A DNA stretch of 64,000 nt from an uncultured Flavobacteriaceae bacterium. GTDB taxonomy: Bacteria > Bacteroidota > Bacteroidia > Flavobacteriales > Flavobacteriaceae. Under the pieces are notes generated by a model. The model worked only from the letters and a program-made list of their open reading frames with translations. It searched no databases and had not been told where the DNA came from. Shown in pieces: positions 52,708-61,359 of the stretch. The stretch is from contig CANLCJ010000002.1 in the NCBI GenBank assembly GCA_947489085.1, forward strand, positions 62,001 through 126,000. The letters run 5' to 3'. Position numbers and translations under genes: made by a program. How positions within the stretch are numbered: position 1 is the stretch's first letter; every line of letters starts with the position of its first letter.

Positions 52708-53157
52708 TTATAAAATTCCGTTATCTGAAAAACTATAATAATCTCCATCAGGTGCAAAAATCAAATGGTCGAGAAGCTTAATATCAAATAATTTTGCAGC
52801 ATTCTTAATCTTCTTCGTTAGGCTTTTATCAGCTTCACTAGGCATCAATTTTCCACTTGGATGATTGTGCGTTAAAATGATTGCTACCGATAGCGATTTT
52901 AAAATGACCGCAAATAAAATTCTTAAATCTACCAACGTTCCGACAATTCCACCTTGTGAAATTTGATATACGCCTTTTACCTTATTACTATTATTTAGAA
53001 GTACAATTTTAAATACTTCGTGTAGTGCAATAGTATCTTTATCCCAATCCTCAAACAACAATTCGGCTGCATCTTGAGAACTGTTTATTTTTTGCCACAT
53101 AGATGATTTTAAACCGCCTTTGTAGCTAATTTTTATTTCATTAACTTTGTTCTTCAT
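52708..53157 (-). CDS. radC: RadC/JAB-domain protein
   Basis: A 149-residue JAMM/MPN-fold protein: VFKIVLLNNSNKVKGVYQIS, GTLVDLRILFAVILKSLSV and the metal motif LTHNHPSGKLMPSEADKSLT (HxH...D), then FDIKLLDHLIFAPDGDYYSF. It is the short RadC form widespread on mobile elements, lacking the N-terminal helix-hairpin-helix. The role in DNA metabolism of the element is not established. It lies downstream of ssb. Confidence 0.88.
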   Translation of the reverse strand: MKNKVNEIKISYKGGLKSSMWQKINSSQDAAELLFEDWDKDTIALHEVFKIVLLNNSNKVKGVYQISQGGIVGTLVDLRILFAVILKSLSVAIILTHNHPSGKLMPSEADKSLTKKIKNAAKLFDIKLLDHLIFAPDGDYYSFSDNGIL

Positions 53158-53186
53158 TGTTTCTATTATTAGTTATAGTGAGAATG

Positions 53187-53225
53187 AAAAAGAGGGCGCA
53201 TCTTTCCACAGGAACGCCCTCTTTT
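53187..53225 (-). terminator. Terminator after ssb
   Basis: AAAAAGAGGGCG (53187-53198) and CGCCCTCTTTT (53215-53225) form a strong stem just beyond the ssb stop codon, between ssb and radC. Confidence 0.8.
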
Positions 53226-53233
53226 AATTTCAA

Positions 53234-53590
53234 TTATTCAGTAGCGTTATCCTCGCCTTTAATTCCCAAAAGCAGAATTTCATCAATTACCACTTCGGTA
53301 ACATATCTTTTTTCTCCCTCTTTGGTTTCATAAGAGCGTGAGGTCAATTTTCCCTCTAATGCTACTTCTTTTCCTTTGCCTACATATTTCTCAACGATTT
53401 CGGCAATCTTTCCCCATGCTACAATATTGTGCCATTGGGTGTTTGTCACTTTTTCTCCCTTAGAATCTTTATAAGATTCATTGGTTGCAATTGAAAATTT
53501 TGCAACTTTCTTTCCGCTTTCAAGATTTGTGATTTCTGGCTCGTTTCCTACGTTGCCAATTAACTGTACTTTGTTTCTTAGAGTACTCAT
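53234..53590 (-). CDS. ssb: Single-stranded DNA-binding protein
   Basis: A 118-residue OB-fold SSB: NKVQLIGNVGNEPEITNLES, KVAKFSIATNESYKDSKGEK, TQWHNIVAWGKIAEIVEKYV and KEVALEGKLTSRSYETKEGE. The C-terminal tail is short (GEDNATE) and lacks the usual acidic DDDIPF tip, so partner binding may differ from the chromosomal SSB. It would coat the transferred strand. It is preceded by a small lysine-rich frame. Confidence 0.92.
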   Translation of the reverse strand: MSTLRNKVQLIGNVGNEPEITNLESGKKVAKFSIATNESYKDSKGEKVTNTQWHNIVAWGKIAEIVEKYVGKGKEVALEGKLTSRSYETKEGEKRYVTEVVIDEILLLGIKGEDNATE

Positions 53591-53631
53591 AATAAAAAAT
53601 TTAAAGATTAATATTGACCTATCTAAACTAT

Positions 53632-53766
53632 TCAGAAAGGCTTTGTTATTGATTTACTTATTATATCCAGAGCGTTTTCCTTTTTTTGTTTTTTTAACTT
53701 TTGTTCTACTTCCTTTTTATTGATTTTGTAAGATTTCATAAGATTCATTTTAGATTTACTTCCCAT
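53632..53766 (-). CDS. Small lysine-rich protein upstream of ssb
   Basis: A 44-codon frame from ATG 53766 reads MGSKSKMNLMKSYKINKKEV and EQKLKKQKKENALDIISKSI, ending TKPF. It is colinear with ssb and ends 42 bases before the ssb start. The Lys-rich makeup and clean start and stop are suggestive, but there is no independent support. Confidence 0.4.
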   Translation of the reverse strand: MGSKSKMNLMKSYKINKKEVEQKLKKQKKENALDIISKSITKPF

Positions 53767-53812
53767 AGAGCCGACGCTGTTACCTTCTTTTTGTTGCTTA
53801 GTGCTGTCCAAT

Positions 53813-53882
53813 ATTCAGCTTTGTATAGACATATAAAAAGTGCGAGGTACGAGCCTGGTTATGCTGTCGTTCAAAGCTGAAT
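53813..53882. repeat. Long-loop inverted repeat with GCTGTC direct repeats
   Basis: ATTCAGCTTTG (53813-53823) and CAAAGCTGAAT (53872-53882) are perfect arms around a 48-base loop. GCTGTC recurs about 53803-53808, 53863-53868 and 53895-53900, with a related GCTGTT near 53776. No open frame covers it. It fits an origin-like or structured-RNA element in the 53767-54246 spacer. Confidence 0.45.
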
Positions 53883-54090
53883 GTTGTTATTTTGCTGTCA
53901 AAAAAAGGTATGACGGTGTTGGATTACGGAAGTGAACCTAAATTCTTTGTGAAATACAAAATCATAGGAATTGGAACAAAATGCAAATAATTTTTTCCTA
54001 TTTAGCGGACTTAATTCGCACTTTTTACTTGAAAATGAAGTGTGCCTTTCCAGAGCAACGGAAAGGGTTAACGGAATGAAAAGTCAAAAG

Positions 54091-54182
54091 TGTGGATTAT
54101 GTCCAAGACTTATTATAATGAAGCTCTTTTTCTGGAATGAAGTTTTTACGGAATGAAAGGAAATGTGCTGAATGACTTAGGT
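54091..54182 (+). repeat. ICE leader repeat B, copy 1
   Basis: Shares GTCCAAGAC, TGAAGCTCTTTT, TGGAATG, ACGGAATG and GGAAATGTGCTGAATG in order with 63443-63533. A looser match starts further left at an AGCGGAC element (about 54003; about 63343 in the other copy). It lies immediately before the Wadjet operon. I see no real gene in it. Confidence 0.65.
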
Positions 54183-54246
54183 AAATAAAATGTTGTCAAA
54201 TATTACTGTACTTTCTAGGTAAGAGTAATCTTTATTTTTAAATTAG

Positions 54247-55650
54247 GTGATTCACTTAAATTCAATTAAAATCGAGTCCGAAATATTAGACATAAATCAA
54301 TTGTATGACCATCTTGTTCTTACTAAAGAAGAAGGTATGGTAATCTATATCTTAGATTCAAGGATTAAAGCAGGTAAAGTTTCTAAATACTTTACTTATC
54401 GTGATATTGAGAAGTGCATTAATGAAAGTGCTAAAATAGAAGTTGGCTCTATACCACAAACAGAAAAAATTGTTAGAAACTTACTTCATTTTTATATTGA
54501 AAGACCACCAAATGAAGAGTTGAAATTTGCGCTTACCAACTATGCGAAAAAATTTATCGATTTAATCCATAAAAAACTTCATAGTCCACTTAAACATTTT
54601 CCACTTAAGAAAACGTTTCAGAAATATGCAGATTTTAAATCTTCGGAAATTGAAACTATAGCTGATTTTGAATTATGGTACGATTTACAATTTCACAATA
54701 ACAGTAAACAAACCATTATTGACCACCTTGAAGCTTTAAAGGATGTTGTCAATTCATCCATAAGCCGACTTAATGATTTATTGAAAAATGAATCAGAAGA
54801 CCTTTTGACCATTACAAAAGAATTTACATTAATCTTTGATGAAATTGGGCTAAAGTCCGAGGAAATAAAATATACTCTTCGTTTAGGAAACACTCTAAAT
54901 ATTGAAATTGAAAAAGTCGTTGATTTTTTCTATAAAGAAATAGATGAGTTTAAGCATCCTGAAAATAGTACTGAACGAGAAAAATTTGAAAAACTAAACG
55001 ATGACTACAAAAAGGCTTTGCATATAAAAACAGAAGTAACTGATTTTTTCTATGATGTAGATTATCGATTAAAGCAATTGATGGATAAGTCATTATATGC
55101 TAATAACCAATTAACAAATCTTCAAAATAGCTTTAGAAACCAATCAAGGATAAGAATAAATTTAAAGAAATTATTGAAATTCACATTAGAGCAAGCTTCG
55201 TATTCCAATAAACACATTATCACTTTACCTAAATCCTTTCCAATAAAATCAATACCTATTGAGAGATTTAAATTTATAGAAGTACCTTATTACCACACAT
55301 ATGGAATTCAGAGAAACGAAATACTACCAGCTCATTACGACAATGAATATGCAAGGTCTGAAAGAGAAAAGGTAGAAAAAGACCTTTTTAGGCAAGAGAG
55401 TGCTGCAAAATTACTTAGAGAGTATAAAAGTATTCTCGAAGAGAAAAAAGAACTGAATTTCACAGAGCATTTCTATAAAATTCTAGAACGTGAAAATGAT
55501 AGTGAAATAGCTTTAAGCGTTGGTTTTGACCTTTTCCAATTTGCAAACAGCAATCCCAGATATCAAATAGAAATTACAAAGGATTTGCCAGAGGCATATT
55601 CCGAACAAAAAATATTAGTATGGAACATGAAAATAAACCAAATTCTTTAG
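54247..55650 (+). CDS. jetA: Wadjet JetA-like (kleisin-type subunit)
   Basis: A 467-residue mostly helical protein, first gene of a four-gene SMC operon and read from a GTG start. Residues 1-100 look like a winged-helix bundle (HLVLTKEEGMVIYILDSRIK, IPQTEKIVRNLLHFYIERPP); the rest is coiled (ESEDLLTITKEFTLIFDEIG). The plan matches the MukF/MksF-like kleisins of Wadjet systems. It overlaps jetB by 31 bases, indicating translational coupling. Assignment rests mainly on gene order and the clear JetC and JetD. Confidence 0.78.
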   Translation: MIHLNSIKIESEILDINQLYDHLVLTKEEGMVIYILDSRIKAGKVSKYFTYRDIEKCINESAKIEVGSIPQTEKIVRNLLHFYIERPPNEELKFALTNYAKKFIDLIHKKLHSPLKHFPLKKTFQKYADFKSSEIETIADFELWYDLQFHNNSKQTIIDHLEALKDVVNSSISRLNDLLKNESEDLLTITKEFTLIFDEIGLKSEEIKYTLRLGNTLNIEIEKVVDFFYKEIDEFKHPENSTEREKFEKLNDDYKKALHIKTEVTDFFYDVDYRLKQLMDKSLYANNQLTNLQNSFRNQSRIRINLKKLLKFTLEQASYSNKHIITLPKSFPIKSIPIERFKFIEVPYYHTYGIQRNEILPAHYDNEYARSEREKVEKDLFRQESAAKLLREYKSILEEKKELNFTEHFYKILERENDSEIALSVGFDLFQFANSNPRYQIEITKDLPEAYSEQKILVWNMKINQIL

Positions 55651-56309
55651 AACATCCTTTTAAGTTTTTAGAAAATAATGATGTTAAAGAAAAATTTGCA
55701 AACCTTAACATAGAACTTTTAAGTGGCAGACACATTCAAAAGGACTCAAATTATTACCTCTACCAGTTACTAAAAAAATATTTTGAAGAACTAAAGTTCT
55801 ACTATGCCAACTTCTATGGTTTAGAGTTAGAAAGAGACTATAAAGATGACATCACATTTTATTTTCTTGATTTTACAGAAGATTCAAAGGGTGCTTTAAG
55901 CTCAACGAGAAGACATAAAGAATTATCCAGCTTACAGACCGTAATGGGCATAATGCTATTAAATATGTATTATGACAGGTACTTTGAAAATATTAAGGAA
56001 ATAACATTTCCAGATATTAAAAAGGAAATTTTATCTGGTGAAAACAGTAAGCATTTCAAAAAATTATGGTTTAAAGAAATAAGAGATGAATATTCGCCCA
56101 ACGAATGGAAGCGTGTGATTACCAATATTAAAAATACTATACGAGATTTTGAAAAATTAGGATGGGTAGAATCTATGGCTAAAGACGAGGGTGAAGACAT
56201 CCACTTTAAGCTAAAAGAACCTATTTATCGTTTTCAAAAATTATATGAAAAAGAAATAACCCACATTGATGAATTTATAGAGAACTACTTATTACAGACA
56301 AATGATTAA
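55620..56309 (+). CDS. jetB: Wadjet JetB-like (DUF4194, KITE-type subunit)
   Basis: A 229-residue acidic protein with tandem winged-helix character (SNYYLYQLLKKYFEELKFYY, LSSLQTVMGIMLLNMYYDRY, IRDFEKLGWVESMAKDEGED, IHFKLKEPIYRFQKLY). This is the DUF4194/MksE-like pattern of JetB, which bridges kleisin and SMC heads. The start lies inside jetA and its end overlaps jetC by 8 bases. Confidence 0.82.
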   Translation: MEHENKPNSLEHPFKFLENNDVKEKFANLNIELLSGRHIQKDSNYYLYQLLKKYFEELKFYYANFYGLELERDYKDDITFYFLDFTEDSKGALSSTRRHKELSSLQTVMGIMLLNMYYDRYFENIKEITFPDIKKEILSGENSKHFKKLWFKEIRDEYSPNEWKRVITNIKNTIRDFEKLGWVESMAKDEGEDIHFKLKEPIYRFQKLYEKEITHIDEFIENYLLQTND

Positions 56310-59300
56310 ATACCCACGAATATATTCTTTTTCTACAGTTGGAATCATAATGCATTTTAACCAAGATTATTTATTACACCCTATTAGGACAGATTTCACA
56401 GGAAAGAACGGAATAGGGAAATCACTTATTGCCGACCTTTTTCAAATTCTTTTTATCTCAGATAAGCAAAAAATAGCGTTTGGTACTGAAAGCTTCAAGA
56501 ACAATACGCGATTACTTCACACACTTCCTTATAAAACTTCAGACGCTTATATTTTTATTAATATTGAAGTAGAAAAAGATAGCTTTATCACTTTAGGCGT
56601 TAACATACCCAATAAAAAAAGCAGACCACTCAAATCATTTTGGATTCTTAATAAAGCTCATGGTATAAATGATAATAATGAATTAAGTGATTTAAGCATT
56701 GCTAAAAACAACATACCATTTTTTAAGGATTTTATTCATGATAATAGTATCCCACCAATAGAGAAACTTGCCATTAAACTAAGGGATGAAAAACAAATAT
56801 ATCTTAGAAGCTTTTCAGATAAGAATCAAAAAAATGAACTTTACACTTTCCTATTTGAAAATAGAGTATTACCAATCGACCTTTCTATAGAATCTAATCT
56901 TGACGCTTTTGCGAAAGTCATACAGTCGTTCTCAAAAGCAAAAACGTTAGACACAGATAGTGACGATAGCTTAAAGAGCTTTCTTTTTGAAGATAAAACA
57001 GACAACCTTAAATCTGAATATGAAAAACATAAAGCAGACTTAGAAAAACTCATTAATGATTACAAAGACCTTGAAGAATTAATTGCAGATATAGAAAATA
57101 AACAAGAACGTCTTACCAATTTAAGTTCTTTAAACAGCCTCTACCTCAATTCATTTAAGGAACACCTTTTAGTAGAATTCACGCATACTGAAAATGAAAT
57201 TTTAAAAAAGAATCAATCATTAAAAGATATAAACACACAACTATTAGAAGAAAATAAACTAATTAAATCATTACAAACTGATAACCCAAAAGTTAAAAAA
57301 GCAGCTCTAAAAGCTAAAAAAGAACATGATAATCTTGATAAAACCATAAAGCACTTAAAAGAATACAGCGACATTTTCGCTAAAATAGAAGCATTAGAAT
57401 CTAAGGTGAATGAATTAGAATGTATTAAGTTACCTGCAATTGAAAATGAAGCAAAAATCTCTATTAAGAATATCGAAACTTTTGAAATTTCGGAAATAAA
57501 ACGTAGAATATCTCATTTTACAACTGTTTTTGAAGATTATGGTTCTCTTGAAAGCATCGAGCAAACCATTGAATCCCAAAAAGAGACACTTGATAATCGA
57601 AAGAGTTCACTCAAATCAAATAAAGCGGACATTCGCGAATTACTTAACCTTCTCTCTAAAAATAAGAAAAACTCTCTGTTTGCTCAACTTTTATCGCAAC
57701 AGAAAACATTAACTAAAAGTCAAGAAGCAATTCTATTTGCAATCTTAAAAGGTGTTCATTGGAAGAAACCAAATGAAATAATCGCTGGCATTAGGTATGT
57801 TGAAAGTTTAGCATTTATGGATGAAAAATTTATTGAAAATGATTCTGAAAATGATGGTTATTGGTTTAGTATGGGTGGCATAAAAGAGTTTATATCTTCA
57901 ACAAAAGATAAACAATTATTCAAAGATAAAGACAAACTTGGGAAAGCACTTTCTAATCAAACAACAAAACTGAACAACCAAATTAGTCTAATCGATAAAG
58001 AACTTTCACACATTGAATCCTTTTTTAGAGGTGAAAAATTTGAACAAAAATCAATACATATTGACCAAAAGTTAGACCAAAGAATTAATGACTTTTCTAA
58101 ACTAAAAGATTTAAAACTTTCTTTAGGTTTAATTCAAAATCTTGAAGTTAAAAAACAGAGCTTAAATACTCAAATTTTTAATGAGAACAAGCTATTAAAA
58201 AAAGTAGAGCTAAAAATCAATATTCCCATTGAAAAAAAGAACCTTGCTAATCAGCTAGAAAAACTTAAAGAAGAGTTAGAATCTATCGACATAAAAGAGC
58301 GAAACCTATCTTCTCAATATAGTTCTGATAAAAGTAAATTGGAAGAAAAACTACGATTTTTACCATCACTCAAAAACCAACCTTTGGATTTGGGAAAATC
58401 GCTTACAGATTTAGAAAATCAACGTAAAAAAATTGAAACAGATTTTTACAAATATTTCCCAGATTTAGACATCAAGAATATAGATAAATCGAGGTACACA
58501 GGTATTGAAAGAAATCCTTTATATACTGAGTTTCAATCCAACAAAACTAATTATATAGGTGATTATAAAGGAATTATAAGCTCATTTGAACAAATTAAAA
58601 ACGACCCAGAAATTAACGAACAAATTACACAAGTAACATATAACTTTGAAATACTTGAGCGTGTCCTTTTAGGTCCAAAAATAAAACACTCAGCTAATAT
58701 TTCAGAAGAGCTTAAACAACTTAACAGTAGTAGATATAGAATGTTTGGTGCTATCCATGAAACGATGTTAAATATTTTTAAGCAAACCAAAGGAAAGTTT
58801 GATGAATATCATGAAACTATAAAAGCGTTAAATAAATTTTTTAAAGGAAAGAAAATTAGTGGTAAATATTATTTTCAATTGGAATTTAACAAACCGTCAG
58901 ACTTTGATATTAACTGGATTAATGATTTACAGGCCACATCCCAACAGGTGCATAGTGCAGGTGAACTTCCCTTAGGTGAATCTGTCGAGAGTTTTGTAGA
59001 GAATTTTTTCATGAAAACCACCAGTTTTAATCAAAAAATAAAATTTTCTAATTTGCTTGACCCGAAGACGTATTTTGAGTTAAGGACAAAATTTACTGAT
59101 GAGTTTGATAATGAAAAATCTGGTGGTAGTACTGGCGAAAGTTATGCAGCGATTGTACTGCTAGGTATAGGTAGATTGTCCGTAGTTTTAAATGCTGATT
59201 TACCAGGACTTCGATTCCTTATTTTAGAAGAGGTTTCAAATTTAGATAATTTGAATTTTAGCACTTTCCCAAATATTGCTGAAGAATTCGGTTATCAGAT

Positions 59301-59475
59301 TCTTACAATGACACCACGACCATTTGGCTCAGATACCGAACAAGGTTGGTATTTGCATCATTTAATAGAAGGTGCTGGCGATAAAAATATTAACTATCCT
59401 ATTCCTAATAGTTATTTTAAAACCAATGAAGGCAGGGAAGATTTAGAAACGTATCTAAAAGCACAATCAAATTAA
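56302..59475 (+). CDS. jetC: Wadjet JetC-like SMC ATPase
   Basis: A 1057-residue SMC-family motor. The N-terminal half-ATPase has Walker A FTGKNGIGKSLIADLFQILF (residues 32-51). Residues ~230-430 and 630-720 are long coiled-coil arms separated by a hinge-like region. The C-terminal half-ATPase has the ABC signature SGGSTGESYAAIVLLGIGRL (about residue 945) and Walker B LRFLILEEVSNLDN (about residue 973), the EE pair being catalytic. JetC extrudes DNA loops with JetAB. Gene order and motifs identify it well. Confidence 0.88.
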   Translation: MIKYPRIYSFSTVGIIMHFNQDYLLHPIRTDFTGKNGIGKSLIADLFQILFISDKQKIAFGTESFKNNTRLLHTLPYKTSDAYIFINIEVEKDSFITLGVNIPNKKSRPLKSFWILNKAHGINDNNELSDLSIAKNNIPFFKDFIHDNSIPPIEKLAIKLRDEKQIYLRSFSDKNQKNELYTFLFENRVLPIDLSIESNLDAFAKVIQSFSKAKTLDTDSDDSLKSFLFEDKTDNLKSEYEKHKADLEKLINDYKDLEELIADIENKQERLTNLSSLNSLYLNSFKEHLLVEFTHTENEILKKNQSLKDINTQLLEENKLIKSLQTDNPKVKKAALKAKKEHDNLDKTIKHLKEYSDIFAKIEALESKVNELECIKLPAIENEAKISIKNIETFEISEIKRRISHFTTVFEDYGSLESIEQTIESQKETLDNRKSSLKSNKADIRELLNLLSKNKKNSLFAQLLSQQKTLTKSQEAILFAILKGVHWKKPNEIIAGIRYVESLAFMDEKFIENDSENDGYWFSMGGIKEFISSTKDKQLFKDKDKLGKALSNQTTKLNNQISLIDKELSHIESFFRGEKFEQKSIHIDQKLDQRINDFSKLKDLKLSLGLIQNLEVKKQSLNTQIFNENKLLKKVELKINIPIEKKNLANQLEKLKEELESIDIKERNLSSQYSSDKSKLEEKLRFLPSLKNQPLDLGKSLTDLENQRKKIETDFYKYFPDLDIKNIDKSRYTGIERNPLYTEFQSNKTNYIGDYKGIISSFEQIKNDPEINEQITQVTYNFEILERVLLGPKIKHSANISEELKQLNSSRYRMFGAIHETMLNIFKQTKGKFDEYHETIKALNKFFKGKKISGKYYFQLEFNKPSDFDINWINDLQATSQQVHSAGELPLGESVESFVENFFMKTTSFNQKIKFSNLLDPKTYFELRTKFTDEFDNEKSGGSTGESYAAIVLLGIGRLSVVLNADLPGLRFLILEEVSNLDNLNFSTFPNIAEEFGYQILTMTPRPFGSDTEQGWYLHHLIEGAGDKNINYPIPNSYFKTNEGREDLETYLKAQSN

Positions 59476-59477
59476 GA

Positions 59478-60398
59478 ATGAATTGGACTGTATTAAAATC
59501 TCTACATCAGCTTTTTTTAGACCGAAAAACTAAAGTTAAGCATTCTCTAAAAGAAGATTCATCCTTTCAACTATTGGTATCTAATAAAGAAATTATAGAA
59601 GTAGGTAAAAACTATTTGCCTGGGCTTCTTTTTGATTCGTATTATAAAAAACATCATTTAAACCAGTTTCCTATTTATTTTGATTTTTTAGAAACCCATA
59701 ATCTTTTAAAGAAACGATTTGAAGAAGAGGATATAAAGACTCTAATTGAATTACAATCAAAGAAGCAAAGTGGTAATCTAATACCTAGTAGAGAACAATT
59801 AATTGAAGCACAAGAAACCGTTAGAGGGTTCTCAACAATGTTTTTTAAAAATGACAAGTACTTAGATAAAAAAGACTCATTAATAAAAGCCATTAATCAA
59901 ATACTTGATATTACACTTGTAGAGAACAAAGACCAACAGTATCTATACATACTTCAATGTGAAAAACCAGAATTAATTGTTCTTTGCGAAAATTTAGACT
60001 TTTTAAGAAAAGACAAAATGCCTCGTGAGAATAATTATGAACTTTGGTACGCAGGTGGAAAAAATGTTCCCAAATTAAAATACGCAGATACGAGAGGACT
60101 TCCCATTTTTTATTCAGCGGATTGGGATGCAGATGGTTTAGAAATTTATGAGTTAGCCAAAGAAAAAATTCCGGAACTTCAACTTTTATTCCCAACGGCC
60201 ATATCAAAAAGTATTGTTGATACTGAACATAGTAGTCATTGGAAAAATCAAGATAAACCAGAAGCACTTTCAAATTTAAGTTCTCATTTGTATTCAGAGA
60301 AGTACAAAGCAAAGATTAAAAAACTTATAGAGACGAATCATTGGATTATTGAGGAATCTAACGACTTAAAAAAAATGATTCAAAACAGTTTCTCTTGA
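59478..60398 (+). CDS. jetD: Wadjet JetD-like TOPRIM nuclease
   Basis: A 306-residue protein, 2 bases after jetC. The C-terminal TOPRIM-like domain shows the conserved glutamate in LIVLCENLDFLRKDK (about residue 175) and the metal motif LPIFYSADWDADGLEIYELA (DWD at about residue 215). The N-terminal part (residues 1-110) is helical. JetD cuts DNA trapped by the JetABC motor. At 306 residues it is shorter than typical JetD proteins with a separate N-terminal DUF3322 domain, so this is a divergent or minimal version. Confidence 0.8.
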   Translation: MNWTVLKSLHQLFLDRKTKVKHSLKEDSSFQLLVSNKEIIEVGKNYLPGLLFDSYYKKHHLNQFPIYFDFLETHNLLKKRFEEEDIKTLIELQSKKQSGNLIPSREQLIEAQETVRGFSTMFFKNDKYLDKKDSLIKAINQILDITLVENKDQQYLYILQCEKPELIVLCENLDFLRKDKMPRENNYELWYAGGKNVPKLKYADTRGLPIFYSADWDADGLEIYELAKEKIPELQLLFPTAISKSIVDTEHSSHWKNQDKPEALSNLSSHLYSEKYKAKIKKLIETNHWIIEESNDLKKMIQNSFS

Positions 60399-60925
60399 AT
60401 ATCTAAAATACCATCGTCTTTTGACACTTTATTCTTTTTCAAAATTCCCTTAAGCGCTTTTCTTCGCTTATCATAAATCCATAATCTCAGATTTTTTAAG
60501 AGTCCTTTTTCATAATCCGACAGTTCTTTTGGTGCTATTTCAATCATAGCTTCTAATTGGTCTTTACTTTTGGTCTGTATTGCATATTGAAGTCCTAGCC
60601 ATGTATAAATATTTACCCATTCTGTTTGCATGGGTGCTTCAAAAGTTCTTGGCATCATGTAGGCTAAAGTCTCTGTAAGCGATGCCATTTTATCTCCTGT
60701 CATTGAGCACATTATTCTTGATAATTTTATTTTACCTAGAATGTCTTTTGGTATGGTGTCTTGCCATGCGCATTTAAAAACTATTATTGGACTCGCAAGG
60801 CAATCCATAAAATCGAAAACGAAATCGCTCTTTTCCTTTTTAGTTGGTTTTACTACCTTTTCCTTTATTATAATCGGCTTACATTCAAAACCGAAATCGA
60901 ACTGAACTACTTTTAAATTTTCCAT
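60380..60925 (-). CDS. Hypothetical ICE backbone protein
   Basis: A 181-residue protein when started at ATG 60925 (MENLKVVQFDFGFECKPIII); a longer start at 60949 would overlap the next gene's stop. It has a lysine-rich N-terminal part (KEKVVKPTKKEKSDFVFDFM) and a helical rest (MASLTETLAYMMPRTFEAPM). I do not recognise a domain; homologues appear near parB in Bacteroidota elements as far as I recall. It converges with jetD and overlaps its end by 19 bases, marking the edge of the Wadjet cargo. Confidence 0.6.
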   Translation of the reverse strand: MENLKVVQFDFGFECKPIIIKEKVVKPTKKEKSDFVFDFMDCLASPIIVFKCAWQDTIPKDILGKIKLSRIMCSMTGDKMASLTETLAYMMPRTFEAPMQTEWVNIYTWLGLQYAIQTKSKDQLEAMIEIAPKELSDYEKGLLKNLRLWIYDKRRKALKGILKKNKVSKDDGILDIQEKLF

Positions 60926-60941
60926 GATGTGAGACTTTAAA

Positions 60942-61103
60942 TTAAACACTATCTAATAATACTTGATAATTCACAGGATGCTTATCTCTGTAGTAAGCTA
61001 AATGACTTTCTCCACTATCGACATCGTAATTTTCACTACTTAATCGGTAATGTTCTTCTACTTCTTGTAATGACATGTTGAATTTTTCAGTTACTTGTTT
61101 CAT
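60942..61103 (-). CDS. Small acidic ICE protein (53 residues)
   Basis: A clean frame from ATG 61103 to TAA reads MKQVTEKFNMSLQEVEEHYR, then LSSENYDVDSGESHLAYYRD and KHPVNYQVLLDSV. It is colinear with the 181-residue protein downstream and is preceded by leader repeat A, as is the parB-like gene. Good codon character and the shared leader support it as a real gene; the function is unknown. Confidence 0.6.
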   Translation of the reverse strand: MKQVTEKFNMSLQEVEEHYRLSSENYDVDSGESHLAYYRDKHPVNYQVLLDSV

Positions 61104-61120
61104 GATTCTAGGTTTTTTTG

Positions 61121-61285
61121 ATTAAACAATATTTGAGCAGTCCCTAAACGGAAGTTAAAATCACAGCTCAAAAGGAAACGGAATAAATAAGCGTTGGACG
61201 ATGCGTAGGCTTTATGCCGTAGTCTTTTGATGGATGTATTTTACGAGTTTACCTTTGCGCTGATATTGATTGAATAGGTTCTACT
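61121..61285 (-). repeat. ICE leader repeat A, copy 1
   Basis: About 165 bases that closely match 63173-63340: ATTAAACAATATTT, ACGGAAGT-AAAAT, GCTCAAAAGGAAACGGAATA, GGCTTTATGCCGTAGTCTTT and ATTTTACGAGTTTA in the same order. It starts 18 bases before the small 53-residue protein's ATG. Confidence 0.85.
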
Positions 61286-61299
61286 TACCTTTTTTTAAA

Positions 61300-61338
61300 G
61301 GACTATATAAAAAAATAAGAGCCAGCACGAATGCTGAC
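61300..61338 (-). terminator. Terminator of the parB-like gene
   Basis: On the minus strand GTCAGCA-TTCG-TGCTGGC, a UUCG-tetraloop hairpin with one G-U pair, is followed by TCTTATTTTTTTATA. It starts 22 bases beyond the stop codon. Confidence 0.8.
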
Positions 61339-61359
61339 CCTTACTTCCAACAACAAAAG

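Noticed and set aside
53971-54156. 61-codon frame in front of the Wadjet operon
   Set aside because: It covers repeat B, is not preserved as a frame in the second copy of the repeat, and has no protein-like pattern.
59911-60312. 133-codon minus-strand frame inside jetD
   Set aside because: The jetD frame carries the conserved TOPRIM motifs and operon spacing; the opposite frame is a shadow.
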